Below are positions 51,169 to 62,768 of a DNA stretch of 64,000 nt, piece after piece. The first letter of the stretch is position 1; every line of letters starts with the position of its first letter. This stretch comes from Acanthornis magna (lineage: Eukaryota; Chordata; Aves; Passeriformes; Acanthizidae), in assembly GCA_036785705.1 (NCBI GenBank), contig JAWUZG010000084.1:14645501-14709500 (forward strand). Reading direction: 5' to 3'. The position numbers and the translations under genes are program-made. The notes beneath the pieces are model-generated. The model was not told the DNA's origin and did no database searches. It was given only the letters and a program-made list of their open reading frames with translations.

Positions 51169-54100
51169 CTAAAACAAATAGGGAAAAAAATGCAATGTAA
51201 GTAAGGATCAAGTCTTACCATGTTTTATGAAAATCAGTCTTTTCCTTCCTTAAGTTTTTTATCACCAGTGTGAAAGTCTGACTGGACAGCTCTATTGTTG
51301 TTTATTTACAGTGCTGTGGAATGGAAAGTGCCCAGCATTTTTGCTACATAATATTGATTTACCGCATTTCCATCAGCGGATGAAGTAAATTCCAAAAATG
51401 GGACTAGGGGGAGCTACACAAACAGTATTGGCAGGTGTCACATAAAAGCAGAGATTACCTGCATGTTTCATATGAGGAGGGAGTTGTTGACTTGTCTGAA
51501 AGGAAAATGTTGGCAACCCTATCAGCCAGCACTGATATGAAAACCAAGCAGTAGCATCATGGATTAATCCATTCCCAAAAGCTTCCTATGTATGCAGTAA
51601 GGCCTTAATATTCTGAATCATTGTCTATGGGCTGGAAATATACATAACACTGAGTTCATTAAGATCTTGAGGCAAGAGATAGCATATTCCTGAATTGTAC
51701 TCACATCGTTTTGGCTTTTTCCCATGTCTCTCCCCATACATAAACACCGTGACGTCTGACCAAGACAGCGCAAGAGTCTGGGTATTTTTCCATTGCATGT
51801 GCCATTCTCTCCTTGAGATCCTTCTCTTCTGGTGTATTCTCAATAATGGGAACCACTAGTGTATCATCATATCTATTTAAAAAAAAAAAAAAAAAAAAAG
51901 CCATGTTCATGTATTTAAAAAACCCCTGTGCTTGGATGTATGAAGCTTTTTCCTAAGAAAGAGATTATCCTCTGACTGTATAAAATGTTACCAAATTCTC
52001 AGCACTAGATTTTATGCTTTTCTCTTGTGAGTCATGCTGTAGCATAAGAATTCTCAGGAACATCTCTCACTCCCAAACACATATTGTGCTGGCAGTACCT
52101 GAGCTACACTTGAGGCACAAAAAGAAAACAACACTTTAATCTATTAGGTGTAGCTGTTTATTCACATATCACTTTGTAGTTGGGTCCCTTTACAACTTTT
52201 TCAAACTTTTCATCCTGTATTGGCATCATCTACAAGCTTTACCTCAGATTAAATTATTTAAAAGAATCATATCATGAAAAAGGAAATGAAGCTGTTTGCA
52301 GGAGAGCAGAAAAAAATTAATTTAGGTAGTCCAAAAAGCCCCTGGAAGATTGTCCTGCTAAGGCATATAAATAGAAGGCAGAGTCAACACATGAAAAATA
52401 AATTCTCTGTGATGGAGTCATTGGTGGGCTACATGTGATCTTAAGAGAGCCTGAGAACCCCAGTTCCAAAGACAAGATGATGCACGTTACTCAGTGGAAC
52501 TTGCCTAAGAGTTTCTTCTGAAGGAGGACTGGGATATTTGGCATTGTTTGAACCTTAATTAACACTAGCAGAAACTTGTTTAAATAGTTTTAATAAGTCC
52601 CCAGTTAAGGTTCAGATTTATCATTGAGATCACATAGATATTTCATGAGTGGATGCTAGTAGTGCTTTGTTTTGTAAAACACAGAAAGAAAGCAATGGTA
52701 AAAAAACCCCAACACCAACAGTTTGTATTTCAAGTCAAATACTCAGAAAACAAAGTCTCATCCCTCACAGTTCCCAATGCCAATGCTTTCTGAAGGAAGG
52801 CTATAAAAAGAGTGAATGAAGAAAGCGGAATGGCATTTGAAGCTTTACTTGACTCTTATAAATTCGTATCACTAAAATTACACTTGGAGTGTTTGTTACT
52901 GATGAGGCCAAATGAGTTAATGGATTGGCTTCCTAGGTTCTGCTTTCTACTTGCACATGAGCTTGGAAGCTGCTATAAATACCATAACTGATGCCTAATC
53001 ATGACCATAGGCTTTCTATCAAGAACGAATACCTAAATAATGTCAAAAAGACTGCATGAGCTAAATACTTGATATCTCTTTAGTTTTATTGAAATACAAG
53101 CAGCATACATTTGGTCAAAGCTTCATGTAAAATACCTTGTGACTGTGTGACTTTCAAAGGTGTTTGCTACTGATCTAATTCTCCTTCTATGGAAGTCGAA
53201 GGTAAAACTAGTCTGGGATCACTGGAGTCATATTTAGGCTAACGAATACTTCTGATTATCCTATCTGCAGCATTTTCCCGGACAGCTTCCAGAAAAGATT
53301 TATGTTATTAGAAACAACATACTGTCAATCCCTTTTTCTGAAAGGTCCCATTTTATATTTTGAATCCAAGGTCCCATTTTTCTTTTGAATTCAATGGGGA
53401 GACTTGTGTGAGGTAAGACAGTGCAATCAGTCCAGTATGGATGAATATGTGCTTATGAGCCACATAACCTGGAGCTTTGATTTCTTTAGTTTTTCTGGTA
53501 AATTAATAGAATGACACAGGACAACTTGGAGATATGGAACCCAATAAATACAATGTTTCCTGATTAACATTTAGGAGTGTTAGAGAGTTCAAAAGGCATA
53601 TAAAAAGAAATTGTTGTGGATTTTTTTGAAACCAGTGTTGTTAGACAATTCAGTACAAGGGCTTGTATTTTACCACATTAAAAATGCACATGTTAATGGT
53701 GACAAGAAGGTAAAGTTGGCAAGTCAACCAAAATGGAATAAAATATGCCTGGGCGTAAAATCACATATGGTTTGCTCCCTTGCCAAAGGGCAATAGTTAG
53801 ATACAAAAATTAACATCAAAAAGTGGAAAGAATTTAGCATTTCAATTTCTCATCTCCTTGTCACATGTTATATAAATGTTGTTTGCAGATCCCAATTCAA
53901 CACTCTGTGGGTGGAGACCTCAAAACAAGCCATCACACATAATTTGGAATAACTCAGCACTTACCTCAGAGCTCATCTTTGAAAAGTAATAACATTATCT
54001 TTAATGAGCTGTTTATTCTGAATTTTCTTTCAAACTCTGTCAAGTAAATCTGAAATCCTCTACTCTCTTAACATGCCCTAAACTAGCACAGGCAGTGTGA

Positions 54101-57100
54101 AGTCCACCCAAATGTAGTTTGTACATGCTATCAATCCAACCTAGTGTTGGCTGGCTCCAGTTTCAGCCTAACATTGTATAGATGTGGTAATATCTCAGGA
54201 CGTAGCTCTTTATTTGGCTTGTTCCTCTAGCTCAACAGACCACAGCAGCCTTGGCATTACAAGATTTTATCTCAGATCTCTTCCACAGGCTTAAGACCTT
54301 ACAGAACGCCAGTGACTCATTCATTCCAGAGGTCTTTTTACTTCTTATTCCTAATACTTTTTATTACACACTTTAAAGTACAAAACTCAAATGTCTTGTA
54401 TTTTTATTGCTGAAAACAAATGATCAGATATCATGCCTCTTTTCTTAAATATAGGGAAGTACCTGTAATAGCCTCCTGAAGTACACTTCTGGATTCCTTT
54501 TATCATCTCCTGATGGGTAATAGAGAACTCACTCCCTGGGTAAAGAAGGGTAGCCATAACAGCAGCCTTGGAATGTGTATGGATCACTGCGCCTGCCCCT
54601 AAGAACAGAAAAAGAAAAAAAAAAATTAGAATTAATTTTAAAATGTGTCTATTAAGAAAATGTTATTCACATACTTGATTTATTTCCTTTTATTAGGCAT
54701 CTTAGCAAATGGTGATCTGCTGTATGAGAGGAAAAACTATACAGCAACCTAGATGAAGGTATGAGGTAAGTACTCACCTATAAGGGATAATTATGGATTG
54801 TCTTAGGACACTTATGTTAACTTTTAGTTAGTGACAAATTCCAGGAGAGAAACTACTTATACAAATTCAAGGAGAAACACTACTTGTACATTTCTTTACA
54901 TACTGCCCATTAATTTTATCAGAGTTCTGAGATTATAAAGAATTCTTACACTTATTTGTGAGATGAAAGTTTAAAGACTTTCTCTTTATGTCTTCTTCAA
55001 TCTGCTGATTCTCTGAAAAAACATTCATTGTTATCTTACTGTGTCATGATGGAAAGATAGGCAGACAATAATTGTAATCTACTTATGAAGTTGCAATGTT
55101 GCTATTCCTTGGGTACACATGTAAGCTGCTTGTGCAGGAAGATCATAAGAGACTCCCTAAATCCTTTCTAAAATAACAGATGTAAATTTTACACAGCATC
55201 AAAAGCTCTCTATTACTGTTCACCTGCAAAACAAAAGTTCCATACTGTTTTCACCTATTCATAATTTATAACTGTTAATCTCAGCCAATCTCTTCCCCTG
55301 CAACCTACCAATATTCTGCACTAAAAATCAGTGCTGAAAAGATGATCACAGGTATAGCTACATAAGAAAATTAAACTGGAAGGGACACTGACAGGATGTT
55401 ACTACAGACTGTATTCCACTGTACATATACGCCTTTGCAAATCAATTTATTTTATAGTTCCATGTTTATTTCATTGTAATTGTTGTAACTGTTATGTATA
55501 AAGATTATGTATTGAATATCAATTTTGTGGATATATACAGTGTTTCAGTCACTGCTGAACTACAAACATTGCTACATACCTCTCATAGTGTATGCATTCA
55601 TAAAAAGAGGGGTGCACTGGCTTTTCTTTAGTTTCTTGTGCAGTGGAGGACCACTGATGTCCCGTTCATTCATGTCACAAACAAACATATCTTCTGGCTG
55701 TAAGAAAGAAGAAATTATTTTGACCTGTGATGACTCAAATAGTTTTGTCTTCCCTCTAGGAAAACAAATATATACAAACCATGTTTTTAATACAGAATGT
55801 GATTTTGACTCTGTAAAAGTGCTTTAACACACCACATTTATTCAGCTTCTAATACTACTTACTGACATTGTATAATGGAAATTAATATTAGGTACTCTTT
55901 TTATTTGGACTGATGCCACGTAGATATTTGTAAAACTACAATTTTCTCAGAAAGGAGATAGTCTGTAGCTCAGTAATAGAAAACAGATCAAAAGGAAAAG
56001 TAGTAACTGATTCAAAATAAGAAGTGAAGATGTACTTTTCCTTCCCTACTTAAAAGAACCAACAAAGGACACAAGTCAAACTTAAAAGTAATATATTTAA
56101 CTTGTAGAACTATTTCTTTCTAAACCTTGCTGTTAGCAGCTTTACATGAATGTTACCTTTGCATCAATTAGCTACTCATAATAGTAAAGAATTGTTCAGG
56201 GCAGTAACAAAATTTTAACGTTATTCTAAAAATCAGCAGAAAATACAATTTCAAGAGACTTCCTCACTCACTGTGTTTAATCCTCTCTTATTGTGAGCAC
56301 AGACCAGACCATCGTGGTTATCTCACATACCTTTGCCTGTTTTAATTCTTCACATCCCCAGCAAACACTGCTGCAAGACCCCAAGCTTCTATCACTGAAG
56401 AAATTCCTTTTACTCCTCACTGTATTTATCCTCAAATTTATGAGATGACAAATCCTTTCCATGTACTACCCTGTTCTGGGGGAGCTCCTGCTGTCATAAA
56501 ATAGTTACTGTTTACCATTCTCCCCTCCTCTTACATTTTAGGTTTTTTTGGAAAGGAAACAGACAAGGTCACTTTTTCTTGGGGAGAGCCCAACTATTTA
56601 CTGAGAATATCAAGACAAATATTTGCAATCACTCAAATGAAAATAAACAGCAATGGGGTGTTAATGCTTATTCACATATGTACCTCGGTAATTTGAAAGT
56701 ACAGCCAGACAGGTACATAGCCTACCAAGCTTGACAAAGAATAAAGCTGGACTGGAGTAATGCTTGACTCTCACACTGCTTTGTGTTAATTTAAAGCAAA
56801 GAGATCATCAAGACTAATCTACTCTGGCCACTGAAACACATACTGGCTTGCTGTGATAGTGGAGTACTGAGAGAAATCATCAGGTGTTTCAGTAATGTGG
56901 TCAACAGTTTAACAAGTTTCTAACTTCACAAAAAGAAAAATGAAACTCTAAACAAAGGCACTTCCATCCATCTCAGGATGAACTCTGAGGAAGAAGCACA
57001 GCTTAACATACCTGTATCCTTTCCTTCTGGACTCCTGAAGGAGCAATGTAGATTTCATCCCTAGGAAAAGTTGCAGATGGGAAAGAAAAGTCAGTAAACA

Positions 57101-60100
57101 CAGTTGAGCAACAACTGTTTAACTGCACAGGCATTAGAGCTCTTGATCACTGAAAAAGAAATAGTAAATCTAGACCCTCACAATTTAATAACTTTCTTGC
57201 TCTTTCCATACATTTACATGTAGATAGTTTTCAAAATAGAACCAAATTGTACAAGGGAAAATAAAATCTCTAACTTGAAGGGGTACAAAACTCTGCTTTC
57301 AACCTGACAGATATCTGAAACACATGTAAGAAGTGCAGCCTTATTTTTCCGACAAAGAAAAACAGCCTCTCCCTGGAATAACCTAGAATTCAGAATAAAA
57401 ATTAAATGAGAAATTGCAAGCAGATTCTGATCTGCGACAAGGCAGGTGACAAAACGATTACTTAAAAATCCATAAACTATCTATAGACAGTAATAATTAC
57501 CTGTAACATTCAACAATGTAAGTACTTTTTTAACTGTGCAGGTTAGGTTTCTAGTGCAGTTACATGTTTATTTGTGTTGATAAAGAGATAGCACTAATTC
57601 AATGCAATTAAATGACTCAAATTTAAGTAGAAGTGCATCACTTCTTGCAAGGACTTCATGAGCAAAAACTGTAAAAACCGATTTCAACTAAAATTATTTT
57701 AAAATGGTATCTGCATTATTTTCATTATTATCACAAAGTCCCCAACGAGATTCTACCTCTCAACTGCAATCACTATTCGGCTTCAGCAGTCACATACTAA
57801 ATTCAGGAGCACAGAGACATCTAGTGAATAATTAGTCAAGTTACAGATACATTTCCTGTGGACCATGGGATGTTTGCATTTCTAGACAAGAGCAATGGAG
57901 CTGGGGAAGGGTCTGGAGCACAAGTCTTGTGAGGAGCAGCTGAGGGAGCTGAGGGTGTTCGGCCGGGAGAAAAGGAGGCTCGGGGGAGACCTTATCGCTC
58001 TCTACAGCTGTGTGAAAGGAAGGAGTAGCAAGGCAGGGGTTGGCCTCTTCCCCCAGGTTACAAGTGACAGGACAAGATGAAATTACCTCAATTCACATCA
58101 GGGGGGGTTTAGAACGAATATCAGGAAATCTTCATTGAAAGGGTTATCAAGCATTGGAATGGGCTGCCCAGGAAAGCAGTTGGCTCACCATTTCTGGATG
58201 TATTTAAAAGACATTGAGGCATGGCGTTTAGGAATGTGGTTTAGTGGTGAACTTGGCAATGGTAGGTTTATGGTTGGACTTGAGGATCTTAAGGGTCTTT
58301 ACCAAACTTAATGATTCTGTGACTTTAATTCTTACAAAAATAAAACTCTTAAGATGATGTACTATTCATAGAGTCTGTGAAGCACATAAAAATGTGGTTT
58401 TATCATATTTGTAATTTTTAACATTCATAAATTAACACTGCCAGCATTGCATTAATTTAGTCTTAATTAATTTGCATGAGCAAGAAGACAAATCGAGTAG
58501 TAATTCAGTTACTTATGATAGACACACAATTTTTCTTAAACCAGCTTTTTTTCTTTTTTTGAACTTAACCACAAACGGAAAATCTGATAACAAAATACAG
58601 TCGTCAGATACAAGATAATTCACAAAGAATTCTACATCCATTTTTAATATGCTCTCCCAAGTCCAAATTGGCTTTTTTTTTTTCCTGAGTAGTTGATATG
58701 AACTGCACAGTGAGTAAGGCTGATTAAGATTGACTGGTAAAAAAAGGTGTTATATTTAAATCAAATTTCAATTGTTCTTTTGCATTTTCCTATGAAACAA
58801 TTCTACGTAAACAAGTTATAGAATTACTAAGGAAAACTGTATTACTATATTAGTGCAATCTCGGATAATGTCATTTGTCTTGCCACAACCAACACGAGTT
58901 GCAATGGAATGACAAAGAAAATTAGTGCTAGGAAGATCTTTCCATAGACAACTTTAAAAACAAGAATTTACTCTCTTTTCATTCATCTCGTTATTACTGC
59001 TGCTGTTGTTTTGCTTGCAAAAGCAAGCAGGGAGCTGAAACGACCTGCATGAAGTCCATACAGCACAAGTGTGAGCATTTAAGGCTTTTTCTTCATAGAT
59101 ACATAAAATCTGTATTGGAATTGCAATGGCTTTTTGTGCATGCATGCAAGCGTATACTAGAAAAATGAGAGGTCAGATACTTTCAAGTTTGTCACAACCC
59201 TGTGACTGGTACAGAATTGCAGGCACTGCGCAAGGCCTTTTGTAGAATGAGGACTTACTTCTTTCCCAGTGGCCACTGAGAGGAGCTCTGTTTCCACTAA
59301 AAGCTTGGGGATTACGAGTAGGTGGGAGACAGGCAGATTAAAACACAAAGTGGTGCTTCTTAGTAGGAGATACGGACCAAAAATTGTTGCTTTACCTGTC
59401 CTGCTTTAATTATATGTTAAGTATTTGTCTCCTTAGAAATTATCTCAGTAGAATAGTAATTTCCTTCTTAGAGGAAACATCTCACCTGCAGAATGTCCAA
59501 GGCGAGATTGATCTTATTTAACCACAGGCATTTGAAAGCTACGTGCCTGATGTAACCCACTCTAAATTCCATACTCAGTGAAATGGAAATGGGAAAATAC
59601 ACTGTTCTTTAAAGACAATTCATCTACCTTAAAGATAGGAAAAGGACAGAAAAAAGTCACTCTCTGAAGTTGTCTCTCTCCATTGAAGTGTCTGCAATGA
59701 TGAATTCAGACTATTCACCTCCCTTCTATATACTTAAATTTGTTCATTTCCGCCTCTAACTCCTGCTCACTCTCGAATTGCAGACATTTCTCATGGAACT
59801 GAAATGCCCTCACCAACTACTAAACACAGCCAGCCTCTCTCTAACCACCACATGATTTCTCTTTCAGCATTACTTACCCATGTTTTAAGCTGATTCCTCC
59901 ACCAGTTCCCGTTACCCAGCCCAAACCATAAAACAGTCTACAAAGCTCAGGGATAAGATTCCTTGGATGTAACTTATCCTAAAAAGAAATTAAATAAGGA
60001 AATGAAAAATCATCAGAAACACCTCAAACTTAAGAATTTAAATTCTTAAACGGAGTTTAAAGGACTAGTACTTTCATACTGCAGTAAAAAGGTCTAATTC

Positions 60101-62360
60101 ATGCTAATGAACTTCAATTACAAAATGACTGCATGTTTATACAATGTCCTTTATGCTCTGCCAGGGACATTCACACCATGAAACAAACAAACAAAACCCC
60201 CAAATAAGATGCATATCTGATTATCCTTCATAGGAAAGGTCTCATCTAAAATTTATTCGAGTGTAGTGGCCCACAGATACTACACCAGCAGGGTTATGTT
60301 ATGGACTACTGCACAAAACAAAAAAGGAAAATAAATGCATCCACATCTATTTTTAAAAGCTCGACTAATACTTTTCCCATTAAATCAGTTTTTTGTAGGT
60401 TTATTTTGCTTGATTTACAAATTTCAATAGAACAGGCTTTATTAGTCAATATGTATATTTAAACACCGCTCAAAAATACCATAGAAATATATGCAAATTG
60501 TTTTATGAACTTTACATTCCTACATTTTTACAATATGAGGTTACTTTACATGCAGTTTAACTAGAAGGCAAATTGCATTATTTTAATATTTCTTTCAGAA
60601 AGAAAAGAATTTCCTGTATTTTTTTTAATATTCCATTGTTTATTACATTAATATCTGTATCTATGTATTAACCAAAGGTATCTAGTGTCAGAGCTAAGAT
60701 TTTCACCTACATTACCACAGTAAGACAGCTGCTTTTATGGTGTGTCTTCTTTTTAGGTTTCTTTTTAATTGCAGTAACTAGAAGCTTTGAAAGTTTTTCT
60801 AAAATGACCAATGATTAGCAGCTCTACTGCTCATGTTGGTCATCAATGCCCATGAAACGACATTTCCAAGAAAAATGTTTGTTTAGCAGAAAGAATCCAC
60901 GTTAGACAGGAGTATTTTGTCAATACCAACAGAACAGAGAAAACAAAAGCAAAAGCAGCACACAGCAAAATTGGTAGGCAGGTGATTACACGGTGCTAAT
61001 ACCTTTGCTGAAATGTTTAGAGATAAGTGCTTCCTGTTGGTGTTGGACTTGCAAAATTAGGGGTAGAGAAGCAGCATGGAACAGGAACATGAGGCAGCGG
61101 TTCTGAGGCAGGAGATTGGGAAGGTGAATTAATGGAGATGGCAGCCTGGGGCAAGTTTGACAGCATTTAGAATCTCCTGCTTTAGCTTCATCTTTACAAC
61201 CTCCAGTGACAGTGAGTCACAAGATCCTTAGGCAATCTGTTACCTGCCCCAGGTTGGAAATATTTTCCTAATGCCTAAATCTTGCTTGCTGAAACTGTAG
61301 CTTACTCTCTTATAATACATCACGGACATACAGAACACGGTTTTTCCTTTCACCTCTGTGACAATGTTTTACATATTACGACAACAACTCCATTATTCTT
61401 TCCCTCTTTCCTGACAGGCCATATTACCTAGTCTGCTGATACCTCTCATCTCCCTGCTGTCAGGTCATGCTGGTTTTGAAGCTTGGGCTGGTCTCTCAAC
61501 CAGGGCCACATAAAAACTGGAGAGGTGTTTCAAGCCTTGTCCAGGCAAGCAATGCTTCCATATGCTCAATGTTTGCTTTGTTTGATGAAACACAGTACTG
61601 CCAACTCCTGTTCTGGGTCAGATGATATATAAAACTCCAATCAAAGACCAATTTAAAAAAACCCAAAAAAACAACCAAAATCCAAAAGAAAACCAAATCA
61701 CAAACCAAACCTAAAAAACCCCAGTTAACAGAGAAAGGGCCATGAGTCCTGTAGATGCAGCCAGACTGACAGCTGGCAACATTCTGGAAATTGTACTAAA
61801 TTTCATAACATAATTTATAGAATATAACATTATTTCATAACATAATTTATAGAATAGTTAGGGTTGGAAGGGAACTCTGGAGATCATCTAATCTAATCCC
61901 CCTGCCAGGGCAGTGCCACCTAGAGCAGATGACACAGGAATGCCCCCAGGTGCTGAATGTTTTGAATGTTTCCAGAGAGGGAGATTACACGACTCCCTCG
62001 GGCAGCCTGTTCCAGTGCTCTGCCAGACTCAACGTAAAGAAGTTCATCCTCATGTTGAGGTGGAAATTGCTTTTTGGCTTATGGCCGTTCTTCATTGAAT
62101 GCTGGACACTGAGTACGCCTGGGTCTTGCCAGCTCAATTTCCTCCTGGCCGCCAGGGCACACTGCCGGCTCAGTCAACTTGCCATCCACCAGTACTCCCA
62201 GGACCTCCCTACTATCTAACTGAGAAGTCACTGGCTAATTACCAAGGTTCAAGAACAGCCTCAGCACCCGCGATTGCGGGAGCTCTCCGGAGCGGTGGCG
62301 CTGTCCCGCCGCCCCCCGGTCCCTCGTTACCTGCTCCGCATCCCCGCCGGCGGCCGCCAT
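51069..62360 (-). CDS. APIP: APIP, methylthioribulose-1-phosphate dehydratase (seven exons, complete)
   Basis: The coding exons, minus strand, are 62,331-62,360, 59,878-59,978, 57,012-57,060, 55,580-55,697, 54,463-54,598, 51,705-51,872 and 51,069-51,168. They total 702 nt, or 233 residues plus TAA; human APIP has 242. The protein is a class II aldolase-fold enzyme of the cytosolic methionine salvage pathway. It dehydrates 5-methylthioribulose-1-phosphate to the 2,3-diketo compound, and in mammals it also binds APAF1 and dampens apoptosis and pyroptosis. The conserved GTGGGIS loop is at residues 33-39. The zinc ligands are His106, His108 (VIHTHS) and His186 (RRHGVY). Cys88 (SQCTPL) and Glu130 (THQEMI) correspond to human Cys97 and Glu139. 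Every intron is GT-AG and all phases close. The shorter N-terminus accounts for the length difference. It shares a CpG-rich start region with divergent PDHX. Confidence 0.97.
51169..51704 (-). other. APIP intron 6
   Basis: A 536-bp GT-AG intron (donor GTGAGT, acceptor TTTTAG). It contains no repeat or reading frame of note. A weak CTCF-like string (ACTAGGGGGAGC) lies near 51,405-51,416. Confidence 0.9.
51705..51872 (-). CDS. APIP: APIP exon 6
   Basis: The exon encodes residues 146-200, from [20 protein letters not shown] through [20 protein letters not shown]. It holds the third zinc ligand, His186. The first base completes Arg145 and the last two bases start Met201. The acceptor AAATAG is preceded by an unbroken run of 21 T in sense orientation, used as the polypyrimidine tract. 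Confidence 0.98.
51873..54462 (-). other. APIP intron 5
   Basis: A GT-AG intron of about 2.6 kb. Apart from the poly-T tract at its 3' end (51,879-51,899) I recognise no repeat, RNA gene or additional exon. Confidence 0.85.
51879..51899. repeat. Poly-A/T homopolymer (21 bp) at the exon 6 acceptor
   Basis: The plus strand has 21 consecutive A, read as T in the APIP transcript. It ends 6 bases before the exon 6 boundary, so it forms the polypyrimidine tract. Length polymorphism is expected for such a run. Confidence 0.95.
54463..54598 (-). CDS. APIP: APIP exon 5 (first zinc-ligand pair and catalytic Glu)
   Basis: The exon encodes residues 101-144, [20 protein letters not shown] through CTSGGYY, with split codons Gly100 and Arg145 at its edges. 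His106 and His108 are metal ligands and Glu130 (ITHQEMI) is the predicted acid/base. The acceptor is TTCTTAG|GG and the donor is AG|GTACTT. Confidence 0.98.
54599..55579 (-). other. APIP intron 4
   Basis: A 981-bp GT-AG intron (donor GTATGT). No repeat, RNA gene or extra exon is recognised. Confidence 0.88.
55580..55697 (-). CDS. APIP: APIP exon 4
   Basis: The exon encodes residues 61-99, [20 protein letters not shown] through FMNAYTMR, plus the first base of Gly100. Cys88 in SQCTPLF corresponds to the active-site cysteine of human APIP. The acceptor is TTACAG|CC. Confidence 0.97.
55698..57011 (-). other. APIP intron 3
   Basis: A 1,314-bp GT-AG intron (donor GTATGT). No mobile element or reading frame of interest is recognised. 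Confidence 0.87.
57012..57060 (-). CDS. APIP: APIP exon 3 (49 nt)
   Basis: A small exon encoding residues 45-60, [16 protein letters not shown]. Its first base completes Gly44. The acceptor is CCTAG|G and the donor is CAG|GTATGT. It was found by protein similarity, since it is far too short to stand out as an open frame. Confidence 0.97.
57061..59877 (-). other. APIP intron 2
   Basis: A GT-AG intron of about 2.8 kb (donor GTAAGT). It carries a CR1 LINE fragment in the opposite orientation to APIP (57,885-58,322); the rest is unique-looking. Confidence 0.87.
57885..58322 (+). mobile_element. CR1 LINE 3' fragment in APIP intron 2
   Basis: About 440 bp in sense on the plus strand, antisense to APIP. 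An intact-looking frame at 57,895-58,080 carries typical CR1 ORF2 C-terminal sequence ([38 protein letters not shown]). The next 240 bp match the CR1 end: GGTTATCAAGCATTGGAATGGGCTGCCC, then TTTAGTGGTGAACTTGGCAA, then GGTTGGACTTGAGGATCTTA, closing with AATGATTCTGTGA. It is 5'-truncated and non-functional. Confidence 0.95.
59878..59978 (-). CDS. APIP: APIP exon 2
   Basis: The exon encodes residues 11-43, [20 protein letters not shown] then [13 protein letters not shown], plus two bases of Gly44. The GTGGGIS loop contributes to the phosphate-binding site of the fold. The acceptor is TTTTTAG|G and the donor is GG|GTAAGT. Human has FYHLGW where this copy has FYGLGW. Confidence 0.98.
61801..61856. 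repeat. Tandem duplication, period 32 bp
   Basis: TTTCATAACATAATTTATAG followed by AATA occurs at 61,801-61,824 and again at 61,833-61,856. The second copy runs into the 3' end of the adjacent CR1 fragment, so the duplication touches the insertion boundary. Confidence 0.85.
61850..62229 (-). mobile_element. CR1 LINE fragment in APIP intron 1
   Basis: The plus strand is the complement of a CR1 3' region: TAGGGTTGGAAGGGAACTCTGGAGATCATCTAATC (quoted in part), CCCCCTGCCAGGGCAGTGCCACC, CAGCCTGTTCCAGTGCTCTGCC and GTAAAGAAGTTCATCCTCATGTTGAG. After about 62,090 it resumes with upstream CR1 sequence (CACACTGCCGGCTCAGTCAA, TCCACCAGTACTCCCAGGACC). A middle segment of the element has therefore been deleted. 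Confidence 0.92.
62331..62360 (-). CDS. APIP: APIP exon 1 (coding part)
   Basis: Ten codons, [10 protein letters not shown], then donor CAG|GTAACG. I chose this ATG because its context is strong (A at -3, G at +4) and the length approaches that of vertebrate APIP. An in-frame ATG further upstream (62,433-62,435) has a weaker context and no stop between, so an extended N-terminus of 25 extra residues cannot be excluded. Confidence 0.88.
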
Positions 62361-62768
62361 GCTGCGGCCAGCGCGGGGTCCTTGTTCGGGTGCATCTTTA
62401 GGGGGCCGCGCTGGCGCCTGCGGAGCGCTGGGCATTCCCCGGCCGTGGGCACCGACCCGCGCCGGACCCCGGCGGGCGGGATGGAGAGGCCGGTGCTCTT
62501 CCCCGGGCCGGCCGCCGGCAGTGACTAGGGGACATGCGGGGGCGCCCCGGGCCCGGACAGCCAGGCTGGGCGCGGGTGTCCCTGCGGTTGCATTTGCCCA
62601 TGCCTGGGGCGACCGAGGCGGCCAGTCCCACGGCAGGTGCTGCGGGAGGGGCAGGCGGGGCACGGGCGCTCGGTGAAGCCGCCCCCCGGCTCTGGGGGCG
62701 CGCCAGGTTATTTCTGCTCAGGCACTGAGGCAGACAGCCCCGGCGCGGTCGGGAGGGGGTGGGCCAAG

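Larger units (their letters stand above)
59979..62330 (-). other. APIP intron 1
   Basis: A GT-AG intron of about 2.35 kb (donor GTAACG just after codon 10). It contains a local tandem duplication (61,801-61,856) and a CR1 fragment in the same orientation as APIP (61,850-62,229). The remainder is unremarkable. Confidence 0.88.
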
